Assembly (NCBI GenBank): GCA_027459625.1
Contig: DAIDHP010000006.1
Coordinates: forward strand, 62,001-126,000
Direction of reading: 5' to 3'
Length of the DNA: 64,000 bases
From: Chthonomonadales bacterium
GTDB taxonomy: Bacteria > Armatimonadota > Chthonomonadetes > Chthonomonadales > CAJBBX01
Shown: positions 26,554-36,113 of the stretch, piece after piece
Numbering within the stretch: the first letter of the stretch is position 1
Layout: each line of letters opens with the position of its first letter
The notes under the pieces: model-generated
The model's input: the letters and a program-made list of their open reading frames with translations, nothing else
The model's database searches: none
What the model was told of the DNA's origin: nothing
Program-made: the position numbers and the translations under genes

Positions 26554-27818
26554 GCGTGAAATCTATCATCAAACGAAACATCTTGGGAATATGTGTCATC
26601 GCCCTTTTCGCTGTGCTTGCATCGTATCACAACGCCAGCGCGCAAACATCGCCTGCGGGAGGTACGATACTGCATGTAACATCCCCCGCGATTCGCTTCT
26701 CGCCCGGAAACTGGAGCGGGGACAAGGGACGAGGCGGGGATATTTATCGGCAGACATGGAATAGCGGGGCTTACTTCACATGTGTGTGGTCAACAACGGC
26801 TCCAACCTCCTCCATTTCCATTCTGTTCGATAACACCGGTCTGGCGCCCGCCGGAAATCTCTCCTACTCTCTGGACGGTTCGTTCACGGATGATACGCCG
26901 ATCCCGACCACGGTTCCGCAAGACGAATTGACCATACCCGTTAACGGTGCGGGGAATCATACGCTCATCGTTTACGTACGCAATACCGAGCAGAGGGATC
27001 GCTGGGTGAATGGCGGTTATGGAACGAATATCGTGCGGGTTTCAGGCATCCAGCTTGGTCCGAACTCCGTTCCCGGCATAGCTCCGGCGATAAAAAATTG
27101 GATATTGATCATAGGTGACTCCATCACCGAGGGGATCATGGCGAATAACGGCAGGGATTCGAACATCGCCGACTACTCCCATCTGGTGGGCGAGGGGCTG
27201 AAAGCCTCAATGGGGTGGGATTATGGTATCAGTGCATGCGGGTATTCCGGCTGGCTTCGTCCGGGCGACGCCACCGGCGATGTGCCGGGATATTACATCA
27301 TCTCCCACAGCATTAACGGAGAGGGCGGCGATTATAATCCACTTTCAAGGTGGAATAAAATTGATGGCTCCACGAGTCTGCTCGATTCTCAAGGACACAT
27401 TAGCGCATACGGCTCGAAAAATACGGCACCTGCGGCGATATTGATCAACTACATTACAAACGAAAACGGAGCGGGAGCGAATAAAAGCGATACGCAAGCC
27501 TCGATCACCCAAGCGTTAGCTGCATTGCGAAAGGCTGCGCCTAAGGCGTGGATATTCGTATTAACCCCTCTTGGACTGCACAATCCCCAGATATACCCGA
27601 CTGGAAACATCTACACGAATGTACTAAGAAAAGGATATGAGGGGTACAAATCCGCGCATCCGCAAGATAGAAAGTGCATCCTGATCGATTTTGGAGCTTC
27701 GGTATCCAATGCGCTTGCGTCTCAGTTATACGGTGCGAACGTTCACCCGAACGTTTACGGGCAGGCGTACATGGCGGCGTTGATTTCCCCGGTGATCAAG
27801 GGGTATCTGGATAAATAG
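26550..27818 (+). CDS. Secreted SGNH/GDSL esterase, CE2-like architecture
   Basis: 422 residues. A signal peptide (IIKRNILGICVIALFAVLAS) is followed by a beta-sandwich near residues 50-170 and an SGNH hydrolase domain. Block I is WILIIGDSITEG with Ser191 as nucleophile, and the last block NVHPNVYGQ holds His399. A jelly roll before an SGNH domain is the plan of CE2 acetyl-xylan/glucomannan esterases. It probably removes acyl groups from polysaccharides outside the cell. ATG 26550 overlaps the fucosidase stop (ATGA) behind GGAGG, so the two enzymes are translationally coupled and may act on one acetylated, fucosylated glycan. Its end overlaps convergent scpB by 23 bases. Confidence 0.85.
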   Translation: MSVKSIIKRNILGICVIALFAVLASYHNASAQTSPAGGTILHVTSPAIRFSPGNWSGDKGRGGDIYRQTWNSGAYFTCVWSTTAPTSSISILFDNTGLAPAGNLSYSLDGSFTDDTPIPTTVPQDELTIPVNGAGNHTLIVYVRNTEQRDRWVNGGYGTNIVRVSGIQLGPNSVPGIAPAIKNWILIIGDSITEGIMANNGRDSNIADYSHLVGEGLKASMGWDYGISACGYSGWLRPGDATGDVPGYYIISHSINGEGGDYNPLSRWNKIDGSTSLLDSQGHISAYGSKNTAPAAILINYITNENGAGANKSDTQASITQALAALRKAAPKAWIFVLTPLGLHNPQIYPTGNIYTNVLRKGYEGYKSAHPQDRKCILIDFGASVSNALASQLYGANVHPNVYGQAYMAALISPVIKGYLDK

Positions 27819-28398
27819 CATCCTGGCTGGTTTCCGCGGAAGCTTCCGCCAAAACGGCGTTGGCCAAGAGCCCGCCTGCGGTGTCGCTCTCCTCCGGTTC
27901 GAAATTCTCAAGAACGGGAAGCTCCTCAAGGCTCGATATGGCGAAATAGTGCAGGAATTCCTGCGTGGTGGCGTATAGGATCGGTCTGCCGATGGTTTGT
28001 TTTCGTCCGACTTCCGCCACAAGTCTTTTCTCCTGAAGGGATTTGACCACTCCGCTTGCGGAAACCCCTCGCACCGCTTCAATCTCCGGGATGGTGATGG
28101 GCTGCCGGTACGCGATGATCGCGAGGGTCTCCAAAGCCGCGTGAGAAAGTTTGCCGCCGTTTCGCGTGACAAGGCGTCCGATTGTTTCGGAGTATTCCAT
28201 GCGCGTGGCGAGTTGCCATCCCCCTGCGATACTTACCACCTGCAAACCGCTTCCACTCTCGCCAAGCCGCAACTGGAGTTCGCGCAAAGCCTCCTCGGCG
28301 GTGTATTCATCGCATAGCAATGCGCGAGCCATATCCTGCAGGTTAAGCGGTTCCCCCGCCACAAAGAGAAGACATTCAACGGCGGACGATAGGTTCAT
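27796..28398 (-). CDS. scpB: Segregation and condensation protein B
   Basis: 200 residues with two winged-helix domains (SSAVECLLFVAGEPLNLQDM; LSHAALETLAIIAYRQPITI; VKSLQEKRLVAEVGRKQTIG), the standard ScpB pattern. ScpB dimers bind the kleisin ScpA and SMC to form the bacterial condensin that organises and separates replicated chromosomes. It overlaps scpA by four bases (ATGA). The C-terminal tail past residue 165 is acidic and family-variable. It ends the purine/condensin operon and runs 23 bases into the convergent esterase gene. Confidence 0.95.
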   Translation of the reverse strand: MNLSSAVECLLFVAGEPLNLQDMARALLCDEYTAEEALRELQLRLGESGSGLQVVSIAGGWQLATRMEYSETIGRLVTRNGGKLSHAALETLAIIAYRQPITIPEIEAVRGVSASGVVKSLQEKRLVAEVGRKQTIGRPILYATTQEFLHYFAISSLEELPVLENFEPEESDTAGGLLANAVLAEASAETSQDAIYPDTP

Positions 28399-29147
28399 GC
28401 AGCGTCCTCTCGAATATGCAGGATAATATCATTCCCGGTGGTCTCCTGTTCCGCTCTCAACGCCCCTTGTCGCACCAATTCAAGCAGGGCGAGAAAAAGG
28501 AGAACGATATCATACAGATAGGCTGGGTGTTCAATCATCGATTCGAACGGCAATCCTTCGGGGCATGATCGCACCTTTCTCAGCAATTCCGCCATTTTCA
28601 TCCTCAGACTTACTCTTCTTCGAGGGGTTACCGCAGTGACCTTCTCCTCTTGCACGCCTGCGGAAAGCAAAGCCCTTTTCAATGCTTCCTGGAGTTCGTT
28701 CAAGCTGATATCCCCCGCTTCTATCGGCAGGAAGTAATCCTCCGGGTTCTCCAAAGCCCCTCGGAAATAGAGAAGTTTGCGATACTCCTCCCATCCCTCC
28801 AGCGTGTCCACTGTAGCTTGAAACTTTCGATATTCCAAGAGACGCTTAACCAACTCTTGGCGGGGATCCTCCTCCTCCTCCTCGGGATTTTGAGAGGGAG
28901 CCTGTGGAAGCAACATTCGCGACTTGATCTCCATCAAAGTTGCAGCCATCACAAGATACTCTCCTGCGATAGCCAGATCCAGCGATTCCATCAAGGATAG
29001 AAAATCCAGATACTGTTGCGTGATATCGGCGATGGGGATATCATAGATATCCACCTTGTTCTCGCGGATGAGATGTAGCAGCAAATCCAAAGGGCCGTCG
29101 AAAACAGGAAGATGAAACTTAAGCGGATTGGTGTTGATGCTGAGCAT
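28395..29147 (-). CDS. scpA: Segregation and condensation protein A (kleisin)
   Basis: 250 residues. The N-terminus FHLPVFDGPLDLLLHLIREN and KVDIYDIPIADITQQYLDFL are diagnostic of ScpA, which bridges the SMC head domains. An acidic linker (NPEEEEEDPRQE) and a C-terminal winged helix follow. It lies 48 bases after the HAD phosphatase and overlaps scpB. Cytoplasmic, nucleoid-associated. Confidence 0.96.
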   Translation of the reverse strand: MLSINTNPLKFHLPVFDGPLDLLLHLIRENKVDIYDIPIADITQQYLDFLSLMESLDLAIAGEYLVMAATLMEIKSRMLLPQAPSQNPEEEEEDPRQELVKRLLEYRKFQATVDTLEGWEEYRKLLYFRGALENPEDYFLPIEAGDISLNELQEALKRALLSAGVQEEKVTAVTPRRRVSLRMKMAELLRKVRSCPEGLPFESMIEHPAYLYDIVLLFLALLELVRQGALRAEQETTGNDIILHIREDAA

Positions 29148-29195
29148 CCTATGCTATCTTTCTCTCGGTGCGGTATGATTTATGGGATATCCGCA

Positions 29196-29912
29196 TTATG
29201 GAATGTCTAGTAAACGTCTCAGATCGATTTGATTATCGCATATTATATCGGGTTCTTCCGCCAATAAATCCTGTTTGCTTGCCGCGCCCCAGGTAACCGC
29301 GCAGCACCGAACCCCGGCATCTCTGCCCGCTCGCATGTCATAAATGGAATCCCCTATGAATATGGCGTCTTCAGGCTTCACTCCCATTCTTCTCAAAGCC
29401 AAAAGAATTCCTTCGGGGTCGGGTTTGGGGTTGCGAACATCGTCCGCACTGATCACGCAATCCAAATAATCGGCGATCCCCAAGCGAGGAAGTGTGTTGG
29501 CGATTTCACTGAGGTTCTTGGAAGTTACCAATCCCGTCTTGATCCCCGCCTGAAAACCTCGAATGAGAGTGTCGGTGACGATTGTTAAAACTTTTTCCTG
29601 ATCTTTTCTCTCCTCCCAGAATCGGATGAACTCTCTTTCCATCTCCTCTTGCGTGGTTCCAATGGTGGGGAAATCGCCGAAGATTTGCAGTTGCTTGACC
29701 AATGGAATACCGACCAACGCCCGTATCTCATCGTAGGGCAGTGTTTTTCCGACAAACTGACGGTATACATGATCCAGACCGCTGATCACCAAATCGGTAG
29801 TATCTATGAGCGTACCATCTATGTCCCATAAAAGAGCGGTGACGCTGCGGGTTGTCGGTTTATGCCCCTCCGCTTTTTCCATCGTCACCGTTCCAGTTCT
29901 GTTATCAATCAT
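29196..29912 (-). CDS. HAD-superfamily phosphatase, phosphoglycolate phosphatase-like
   Basis: 238 residues from ATG 29912. Motif I is LLWDIDGTLIDTT (nucleophile and acid Asp), motif II GLVTSKN, and motifs III/IV NPKPDPEGI and IFIGDSIYDM, with a helical cap of the Gph/PpaX type. It likely dephosphorylates a small metabolite such as 2-phosphoglycolate or a nucleotide in the cytoplasm; the true substrate cannot be read from sequence. AGGAGGG lies 17 bases before this ATG, rather far, and the frame is open to 29948 inside purM, so the start is uncertain. It is part of the purine/condensin operon. Confidence 0.8.
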   Translation of the reverse strand: MIDNRTGTVTMEKAEGHKPTTRSVTALLWDIDGTLIDTTDLVISGLDHVYRQFVGKTLPYDEIRALVGIPLVKQLQIFGDFPTIGTTQEEMEREFIRFWEERKDQEKVLTIVTDTLIRGFQAGIKTGLVTSKNLSEIANTLPRLGIADYLDCVISADDVRNPKPDPEGILLALRRMGVKPEDAIFIGDSIYDMRAGRDAGVRCCAVTWGAASKQDLLAEEPDIICDNQIDLRRLLDIP

Positions 29913-29934
29913 AATAAAAGTCGAATTGTCCCTC

Positions 29935-30975
29935 CTATATAATATCAACCTCGTGCACGCCGCGATGCACTTCGCCGATGAGCCCCGCCACCTCTCCCGC
30001 AGTGGTCAATCTCGCGATCGCCTCCATGGCTGCGGCTTGTTCCATGATCAATATATAGCCGATTCCCATGTTGAAAGTGCGGTACATTTCCGGTTCAGGC
30101 ACGTTGCCGAGTTTTTGTATCATCTCAAAGATCGCAGGTGGCGTCCACAACCTTCTGTCAAGGGTCACGCTGCAGTCCACTGGAAGGATGCGGGGAATAT
30201 TCTCATAGAATCCCCCTCCCGTGATATGCGCCATCCCCTTCACAGGCAACTCCTCCAATAGAGGAAGCACCGCTTTCGCATAGCAGCGATGAGGCTGCAA
30301 AAGCGTATCCCCGATCGTTTTCCCGTTCAGTTCATCGGGCGTGGAATGTACGCTCAATCCGGCCTCTTCAAACAGCACTTTGCGAGCGAGTGAGAAACCG
30401 TTGGTGTGCAATCCGCTTGAACCCAATCCAACCACCGCGTCCCCGGCTTGGATGCTAGTTCCATCCACAATTTTATTTCTGTCCACCACTCCCACGATGC
30501 ACCCCGCCAGATCGTAATCGTCCTCTGAATACATCCCCGGCATCTCCGCAGTCTCGCCGCCAAGCAGAGCGCAACCCGCAGCCTTGCACCCATTGGCGAG
30601 CCCTTTCACCACATCCACCACGATGGATGCATTCAGCTTTCCCGTAGCGAAATAATCCATGAAAAAGAGAGGGCGAGCTCCTTGCACCAGAATGTCGTTC
30701 ACGCAATGGTTCACCAGGTCCGTTCCGACCGTGTCGTGTTTTCCAGCCATGATCGCCACCTTGAGTTTGGTGCCCACGCCGTCAATGCTGGATACTAATA
30801 CGGGATCATCGTAGCTTTTCCAATCCAAGGCGAATATGCCCCCGAAACTGCCGATGTCTGTTAAAACCTCGGGCGTGTAGGTCTGGCGCACATGATCGCG
30901 CATCTGCAGAACCGCCTCGTTCATTGTGTCGATATCGACCCCTGAATCACGATACGTTATTGGCTGGTCCGCCAT
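29935..30975 (-). CDS. purM: Phosphoribosylformylglycinamidine cyclo-ligase (AIR synthetase)
   Basis: 346 residues, the normal length. It converts FGAM plus ATP to AIR, the fifth step of purine synthesis. Family motifs are DGVGTKLKVAIMAGKHDTVG, LLGGETAEMPGMY and the glycine loop ITGGGFYENIPRIL. The ATG at 30973-30975 follows AAAGGAG at eight bases; an upstream frame to 31020 has no such site. purF and purL lie upstream in the same operon, with an unknown secreted-type gene in between. Confidence 0.96.
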   Translation of the reverse strand: MADQPITYRDSGVDIDTMNEAVLQMRDHVRQTYTPEVLTDIGSFGGIFALDWKSYDDPVLVSSIDGVGTKLKVAIMAGKHDTVGTDLVNHCVNDILVQGARPLFFMDYFATGKLNASIVVDVVKGLANGCKAAGCALLGGETAEMPGMYSEDDYDLAGCIVGVVDRNKIVDGTSIQAGDAVVGLGSSGLHTNGFSLARKVLFEEAGLSVHSTPDELNGKTIGDTLLQPHRCYAKAVLPLLEELPVKGMAHITGGGFYENIPRILPVDCSVTLDRRLWTPPAIFEMIQKLGNVPEPEMYRTFNMGIGYILIMEQAAAMEAIARLTTAGEVAGLIGEVHRGVHEVDII

Positions 30976-31059
30976 TGGGTTGGCTCCTTTTGTCCATTGG
31001 ATTGATTGAGTTGAATGCAACTTGCGTAGGGATTGATAATGATAACCTGTCTCGACTAG

Positions 31060-31776
31060 TTAATATCTTTTTATGGTGATGCCATCTGCAAGGGAGCCGG
31101 ATATGCGTCCAACAATTCTATCCCCGTTCGTGATCGTCCCCGCTACGGCACCATCCTGTTGAAAGCTTATTCTGCCTACGTTTCTGCGATTGTCCGAAAT
31201 GGACGCCGATCCGGACAATTGCAAAGGTCCCCCGAAAACAGGAACCAGGCTGTTGGAGAACTCGAAATTCGTCTCGATATTTACGGCGTACCCGGAGTCG
31301 AATTTTATCGTCACGGAATCCGGAGCGTGAATTAGAACTCGAGCGCCGATTAACTTGCCCGCATGAATCCTTCTCCCCCCGCTTACCTTGGCGATTTTCG
31401 GCAGGGTCAACTCATATTTCAAGCATGCTTCCGGCTCCAAACCGGTGGTGACGATTGTCGCATCGTATCCGGTTTTAGGCTCGTAAGCGTGTCTTTCATA
31501 CCCCACCGGATCCATCAGGGGGGCGCCAATGATCCCTTCGGTTGATTTGTACGCCATGTCTATCAACCAAGCGCAACACGCCGCCAATGCAGCATCCGGC
31601 GATTCCTTCGCCATCTCATCGGTGTTCATAATCCACTTGGGATGAACTAACAGATCAGCGAACCGTTCCGAGATATTAATCTTTCGGCTTTCCGCATACT
31701 TTGTGGCTACGCTGAAAATGCCCACCCCGCCTGCTGCGACGGCCAAACCCAGAAGGGCGTTAAACGTCTTTTTCAT
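31060..31776 (-). CDS. Unknown membrane-anchored or exported protein inside the purine operon
   Basis: 238 residues (ATG 31776, or 31779 three bases earlier; AAGGAGA upstream). MKKTFNALLGLAVAAGGVGIFS looks like a signal peptide or anchor, split here as MKKTFNALLGLAVAAGG then VGIFS. The rest is a beta-rich domain (GARVLIHAPDSVTIKF, GRISFQQDGAVAGTI, GRISGSLADGITIKRY) with hints of bactofilin- or FlgA-like repeats, though I cannot place it. It sits between purF and purM with 106- and 84-base gaps and shares their orientation. A role in purine metabolism is unlikely given export. Confidence 0.6.
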   Translation of the reverse strand: MKKTFNALLGLAVAAGGVGIFSVATKYAESRKINISERFADLLVHPKWIMNTDEMAKESPDAALAACCAWLIDMAYKSTEGIIGAPLMDPVGYERHAYEPKTGYDATIVTTGLEPEACLKYELTLPKIAKVSGGRRIHAGKLIGARVLIHAPDSVTIKFDSGYAVNIETNFEFSNSLVPVFGGPLQLSGSASISDNRRNVGRISFQQDGAVAGTITNGDRIVGRISGSLADGITIKRY

Positions 31777-31882
31777 CATCTTCTCCTTGCAACGATTTTC
31801 CATATCTCCTCAATGGTGACTGGCTCATCCAAACATCATCACAAGAAAAGACGTATAACAGCGAAAATCGTTTCGGATTCGC

Positions 31883-33397
31883 TCAAAGCGTTTCCAATAT
31901 GGGCTCGGGAACCTCCAGGATATCCTCGGTTTCCATTTCATTTCTTGCATTTGCAGCCATCGGCTCCAGGGCGAGCTTGGTCACTTTCACGTCACGAGGC
32001 ACGCGCAAAGGATATTTTCCATCGAAGCAGGCGCGGCAGAACTTATCCTTGTTCAACCCAATGGCGCGCACCACTCCCTCAAGAGAAAGAAAACCCAGGG
32101 ATGTGGCTCCAATTAACCGGCGTATCTCCTCCACGGAATGCGAAGCCGCCACAAGTTCATTTTGATTTGCCATGTCAATGCCGTAATAACATGGATGGCA
32201 CACAGGCGGTGCGCTGATACGCACATGGACCTCCAAGGCCCCCGCTTCGAAAAGCATGCGGACCAATTTGCCCGTCGTGGTGCCTCGCACGATGGAATCA
32301 TCCACCATCACAATTCGCTTGCCCGCCAATGTCTCCTTGAGAGGGGTGTATTTCATCCTCGCCCCCAAATCTCTCATTCTCTGGTCCGGTTGGATGAATG
32401 TGCGCTGAATGTAGCGGTTCTTCACCACCCCCTCCCCGTAGGGAATGCGCGACGCTTCGGAGAAACCGAGCGCGGCGGGTGTGGCGGAATCCGGAATCGG
32501 GATCACTAAATGCGCGTTAGGACAAGGATGCTCCTTGGCGAGTTCATGCCCCATGCGCCTGCGGGCGTCATGTAACGTCTTGCCGTAAATCTGGCTGTCC
32601 GGTCGTGCGAAATAGATGAATTCAAAGAGGCAGGTGGCGTATCTTGCCAGTGGAACGGCTTGAGTTTCTCTCATCCCTTGGGAATCCACCACAACCATCT
32701 CACCAGGCTCCACCTCTCTCTCGAAGTGAGCGCCCACCACATTCAGAGCGCAAGTTTCGGACGCTAACACGTAATGGTTGTTGTTTATCCTTCCGATGCA
32801 AAGAGGGCGAATACCGTGGGGGTCGCGCACCCCGATAAGCTTGTCCTTGGTCATGATTACCAAGGAGTACGCTCCATGTAATCGCTCCATGCATTTTACA
32901 ACCGCCTGCTCGATGGAGCTTTTATGATAATGGGCGATCATGCGAGCGATCACTTCGCTGTCGTTAGTGGTTTCAAAGATGACTCCCTCTTTTTGGAGTT
33001 CATCGCGCAAAGATGCGGTGTTTACCAGATTGCCGTTATGAGCTACGGCGATATCGCCGATTGATGAGGTGCAGAACAAGGGTTGAGCGTTGCGTATGAT
33101 GCTGGAGCCGGTGGTGGAATAACGAGTGTGTCCAATGGCTATCCCCCCTCGCAGATATTGGAGGATATCTTCATCAAAAACTTGTGTGACAAGCCCCATC
33201 TCCTTATGTAAAAGAATACGATCGCCATCGGACACGGCGATCCCGGCGCTTTCCTGACCTCGATGCTGCAGAGCGAAAAGTCCGAAATAGGCAATTCGCG
33301 CCACTTCCTCACCCGGAGCGTAAATTCCGAAAATACCGCATTCCTCTTTCGGGCTTTCGCTCCAAGCGTATCCAGAAGGTTGAGGCATATTGATCAT
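31883..33397 (-). CDS. purF: Amidophosphoribosyltransferase
   Basis: 504 residues. It makes phosphoribosylamine from PRPP and glutamine, the committed purine step. A short propeptide precedes EECGIFGIYAP, whose Cys20 becomes the N-terminal nucleophile of the glutaminase after cleavage, as in the Bacillus-type enzyme. The phosphoribosyltransferase domain has the PRPP loop RIVMVDDSIVRGTTTGKLVR, and KFCRACFDGKYP supplies Cys ligands typical of the Fe-S-containing PurF group. That cluster type is oxygen-sensitive, consistent with PFOR elsewhere in the window. It lies 86 bases after purL. Confidence 0.97.
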   Translation of the reverse strand: MINMPQPSGYAWSESPKEECGIFGIYAPGEEVARIAYFGLFALQHRGQESAGIAVSDGDRILLHKEMGLVTQVFDEDILQYLRGGIAIGHTRYSTTGSSIIRNAQPLFCTSSIGDIAVAHNGNLVNTASLRDELQKEGVIFETTNDSEVIARMIAHYHKSSIEQAVVKCMERLHGAYSLVIMTKDKLIGVRDPHGIRPLCIGRINNNHYVLASETCALNVVGAHFEREVEPGEMVVVDSQGMRETQAVPLARYATCLFEFIYFARPDSQIYGKTLHDARRRMGHELAKEHPCPNAHLVIPIPDSATPAALGFSEASRIPYGEGVVKNRYIQRTFIQPDQRMRDLGARMKYTPLKETLAGKRIVMVDDSIVRGTTTGKLVRMLFEAGALEVHVRISAPPVCHPCYYGIDMANQNELVAASHSVEEIRRLIGATSLGFLSLEGVVRAIGLNKDKFCRACFDGKYPLRVPRDVKVTKLALEPMAANARNEMETEDILEVPEPILETL

Positions 33398-33483
33398 TCT
33401 TTCCTTAGTGCCTTAGACAAGCGTATCGGGCGCCGAAGCGTCCCCGCCTTCAAGACCCATGTACATTTCAACAATCCAACGGA

Positions 33484-35733
33484 TTAGTTTTCCCGCGTCA
33501 TGATATTTGCGATGGCGTTACGCCAAATCGCTTGTAACTGAGAAACAGGGCTATTGATGAGGTCCTTTCCATCCAGCGTTATTCTCAAATGATCTCCGCC
33601 CACGCTTCCCACCCACAGGGCTTGCACTCCGTATTTATCCGCGATGGATTCTATTCGCTTGAGGTGTCTCTCGTTCCGTAATGAGACAAGGATACGTGAC
33701 TGCTCTTCGCCGAAGAGTATGGCTGATGCCTGCAATCCTCCAAGTTTATCGGATCGAATCAACGCCACCGCGCCTAAATTCTTGTAAAAGCAACTCTCAG
33801 CCAGACAAACCGACAACCCGCCATCGGAGCAATCATGTGCGGACACTATGAGCCGATCGGCAATCGCCTCCAACAGGCAGGAGTGAAGCCTCTTTTCCGC
33901 TTCCAAGTCTATCATCGGCGGCTTTCCGGCTTCGATACCATGGATTCGGGAGAGATACTCGCTGCCTCCCAAACCTCCGCAAGAGTCATTTCCAGCCCTA
34001 AGCAACACAAGTACTTCGCCCTCCTCCTCGAATCCCGCCCCGCAACACCTGTTCACATCATCCAAAATCCCCAGCATGCCGATAACCGGAGTGGGGTGGA
34101 TCGGTCCATCCGGGGTTTCGTTGTAAAAAGACACATTGCCGGACACCACTGGAGTTCCGAAAATCTCCGTCGCGTTGGCGATACCCTCCACCGCTCGTTT
34201 AAACTGCCAGAAATTCGAAGGCTTCTCCGGATTGGCGAAATTCAGACAGTCCGTCACCGCAACAGGCCGCGCTCCGACGCACACCACATTTCGAGCCGCT
34301 TCCGCCACCGCAATCTGTCCACCGACAAAGGGATCAAGGTAACAGTACCTGCCGTTGCCATCCGTCTTCAAGGCGATGCCCATCTGCGTTTCGCGTATTC
34401 TTAATACGGCGGCGTCTCCGTCTCCAGGTCCAAGCGCGGTTTGAGTCTGCACCATTGAATCATATTGATGGGTAACCCACTCCTTGGAAGCTATGGTTGG
34501 CGAGGCGAGGAGCATCTCCAATGCGGCGTTATAGTCGGCAGGCTCCGGAACGGATAAGGGATCAAACGCCTGCACGGTCCGGATATATTCAGGCTCGGCG
34601 GTTTCCAGTTGATAGGTGGGACAATCATCGGTAAGGGATTTCGCGGGTATTTCCGCAGCCAGTTTGTCGCCGTTCCACACATGCACAATGCCGTCATCGG
34701 TTACTTCACCAACGACCACGGCGTTCAGTTCCCATTTTCGGAAAATCGAGGCAACCCTTTCCTCGGTTCCTTTGCGGCAAATCGCGAGCATTCTTTCCTG
34801 CGATTCGGAAAGCATCACCTCGTAGGGTGTCATGCCCGTTTCGCGCTGGGGAACTTTGGATACATCAATGCGCATTCCCGTTCCGCCCTTTGTCGCGGTT
34901 TCACATGTGGAGCATGTCAAACCCGCCGCCCCCATATCCTGAATTCCCACGACATCACCCGTTGCCAATGCCTCAAGCGTGGCTTCGATAAGCAGTTTCT
35001 CCATGAATGGATCGCCCATCTGGACGTTGGGGCGTCGGTTTTCCGAATCCGGTCCCAGCTCCACAGAGGCGAACGTGGCGCCGTGAATGCCATCCTTGCC
35101 CGTGCTGGAGCCCACATATAATACGGGATTCCCGAGCCCATGCGCGGCGGCGCTTGCGATTCCATCCAAATCCACCACGCCAACCGCCATTGCGTTCACC
35201 AACGGGTTTCCAGCATAGGATTTGTGGAACATAACCTCGCCCGCGACGGTTGGCACGCCGACGCAGTTCCCGTAGTGCTGGATGCCGTCAACCACATGCT
35301 CGAATAGAAAGCGGTTGCGTGCACACTCATCGCCGCCTTCGATTTCACCGAACCGCAGGCTGTTGAGATTGGCGATGGGGCGGGCGCCCATCGTGAAGAT
35401 ATCTCTCAGGATCCCGCCTACGCCTGTCGCGGCACCTTGGAAAGGCTCCACGGCGGAGGGGTGATTGTGCGATTCCATCTTGAAAACTATTCCCAAACGG
35501 TCATTCAACGGGATGACTCCGGCGTTTTCCAACGCACCCTTCTCCTGCGCCTCGCGATAATTTTTGAAAAGAGCCAAAATTGGACGGGAATACTTGTAAC
35601 CGCAATGCTCGGACCACATCACGGCGTACATTCCCAATTCGGTTTCGGTGGGTTCGCGTCCCAATATCCCTACGATTTGCTGATACTCGGTGTCGCTCAA
35701 TCCCATCTCACGATATATGTCAGGATTAATCAC
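33484..35733 (-). CDS. purL: Phosphoribosylformylglycinamidine synthase, small PurL type
   Basis: About 749 residues from GTG 35733, matching the roughly 740 of the Bacillus-type PurL that works with separate PurS and PurQ (neither in this window). It carries MWSEHCGYKYSRP, the ATP/metal motif MESHNHPSAVEPFQGAATG (first half-domain), and DMGAAGLTCST. The open frame extends to TTG 35847, but the extra 38 residues have no counterpart in the family and no ribosome site, while AGGGG precedes GTG 35733. First gene of the purine-condensin operon; a promoter lies at 35897-35926, giving a leader of about 150 bases. Confidence 0.95.
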   Translation of the reverse strand: MINPDIYREMGLSDTEYQQIVGILGREPTETELGMYAVMWSEHCGYKYSRPILALFKNYREAQEKGALENAGVIPLNDRLGIVFKMESHNHPSAVEPFQGAATGVGGILRDIFTMGARPIANLNSLRFGEIEGGDECARNRFLFEHVVDGIQHYGNCVGVPTVAGEVMFHKSYAGNPLVNAMAVGVVDLDGIASAAAHGLGNPVLYVGSSTGKDGIHGATFASVELGPDSENRRPNVQMGDPFMEKLLIEATLEALATGDVVGIQDMGAAGLTCSTCETATKGGTGMRIDVSKVPQRETGMTPYEVMLSESQERMLAICRKGTEERVASIFRKWELNAVVVGEVTDDGIVHVWNGDKLAAEIPAKSLTDDCPTYQLETAEPEYIRTVQAFDPLSVPEPADYNAALEMLLASPTIASKEWVTHQYDSMVQTQTALGPGDGDAAVLRIRETQMGIALKTDGNGRYCYLDPFVGGQIAVAEAARNVVCVGARPVAVTDCLNFANPEKPSNFWQFKRAVEGIANATEIFGTPVVSGNVSFYNETPDGPIHPTPVIGMLGILDDVNRCCGAGFEEEGEVLVLLRAGNDSCGGLGGSEYLSRIHGIEAGKPPMIDLEAEKRLHSCLLEAIADRLIVSAHDCSDGGLSVCLAESCFYKNLGAVALIRSDKLGGLQASAILFGEEQSRILVSLRNERHLKRIESIADKYGVQALWVGSVGGDHLRITLDGKDLINSPVSQLQAIWRNAIANIMTREN

Positions 35734-35896
35734 TGGGGTCCCCTGGAAATCTCGGTTTGATCGCCCTTTGGGCGTTGGATGAATAGGTGAATCGTAAAAA
35801 AACTCATATTTGCTCGGGTAATTGCAACCGTCATCATCTATGCGCAATCCAAATCAGGAAATAGGAGATTCGGATGCTTTTCGATGCTCCTTAGTT

Positions 35897-35926
35897 AGTA
35901 TATCGTAAACCTTGCCGAATGGTCAA
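35897..35926 (-). promoter_or_regulatory. Promoter of the purL operon
   Basis: Minus strand: TTGACC (complement of 35921-35926), an 18-base spacer, then TATACT (complement of 35897-35902). Both hexamers are five of six to consensus or near it. It is the only good promoter upstream of purL. Confidence 0.6.
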
Positions 35927-36025
35927 CCGCAAGCCCGCTACGAACCAATCATGTTCCTTTCTTTTCGTCCAATGAAAAGGCGCCCCATGAATCGAGTGTG
36001 ATAAGAAAAAATAAAAAAAAGAGGT

Positions 36026-36075
36026 TTGACAGCGTATTTCAAACGTGATATAATAAACGTGTGCGGTGATACGTG
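36026..36075 (+). promoter_or_regulatory. Consensus promoter with triple ACGTG repeats, LacI-family gene
   Basis: TTGACA (36026-36031), 17 bases and TATAAT (36049-36054) form a perfect sigma-70 consensus. ACGTG occurs at 36043-36047, 36057-36061 and 36071-36075, each 14 bases apart, straddling the -10 and start region. The repeats are candidate binding sites for autoregulation by the encoded LacI-type protein. Confidence 0.65.
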
Positions 36076-36113
36076 TACATCCTATTTACGCATTTAAGTG
36101 GTATTCTGAAATC

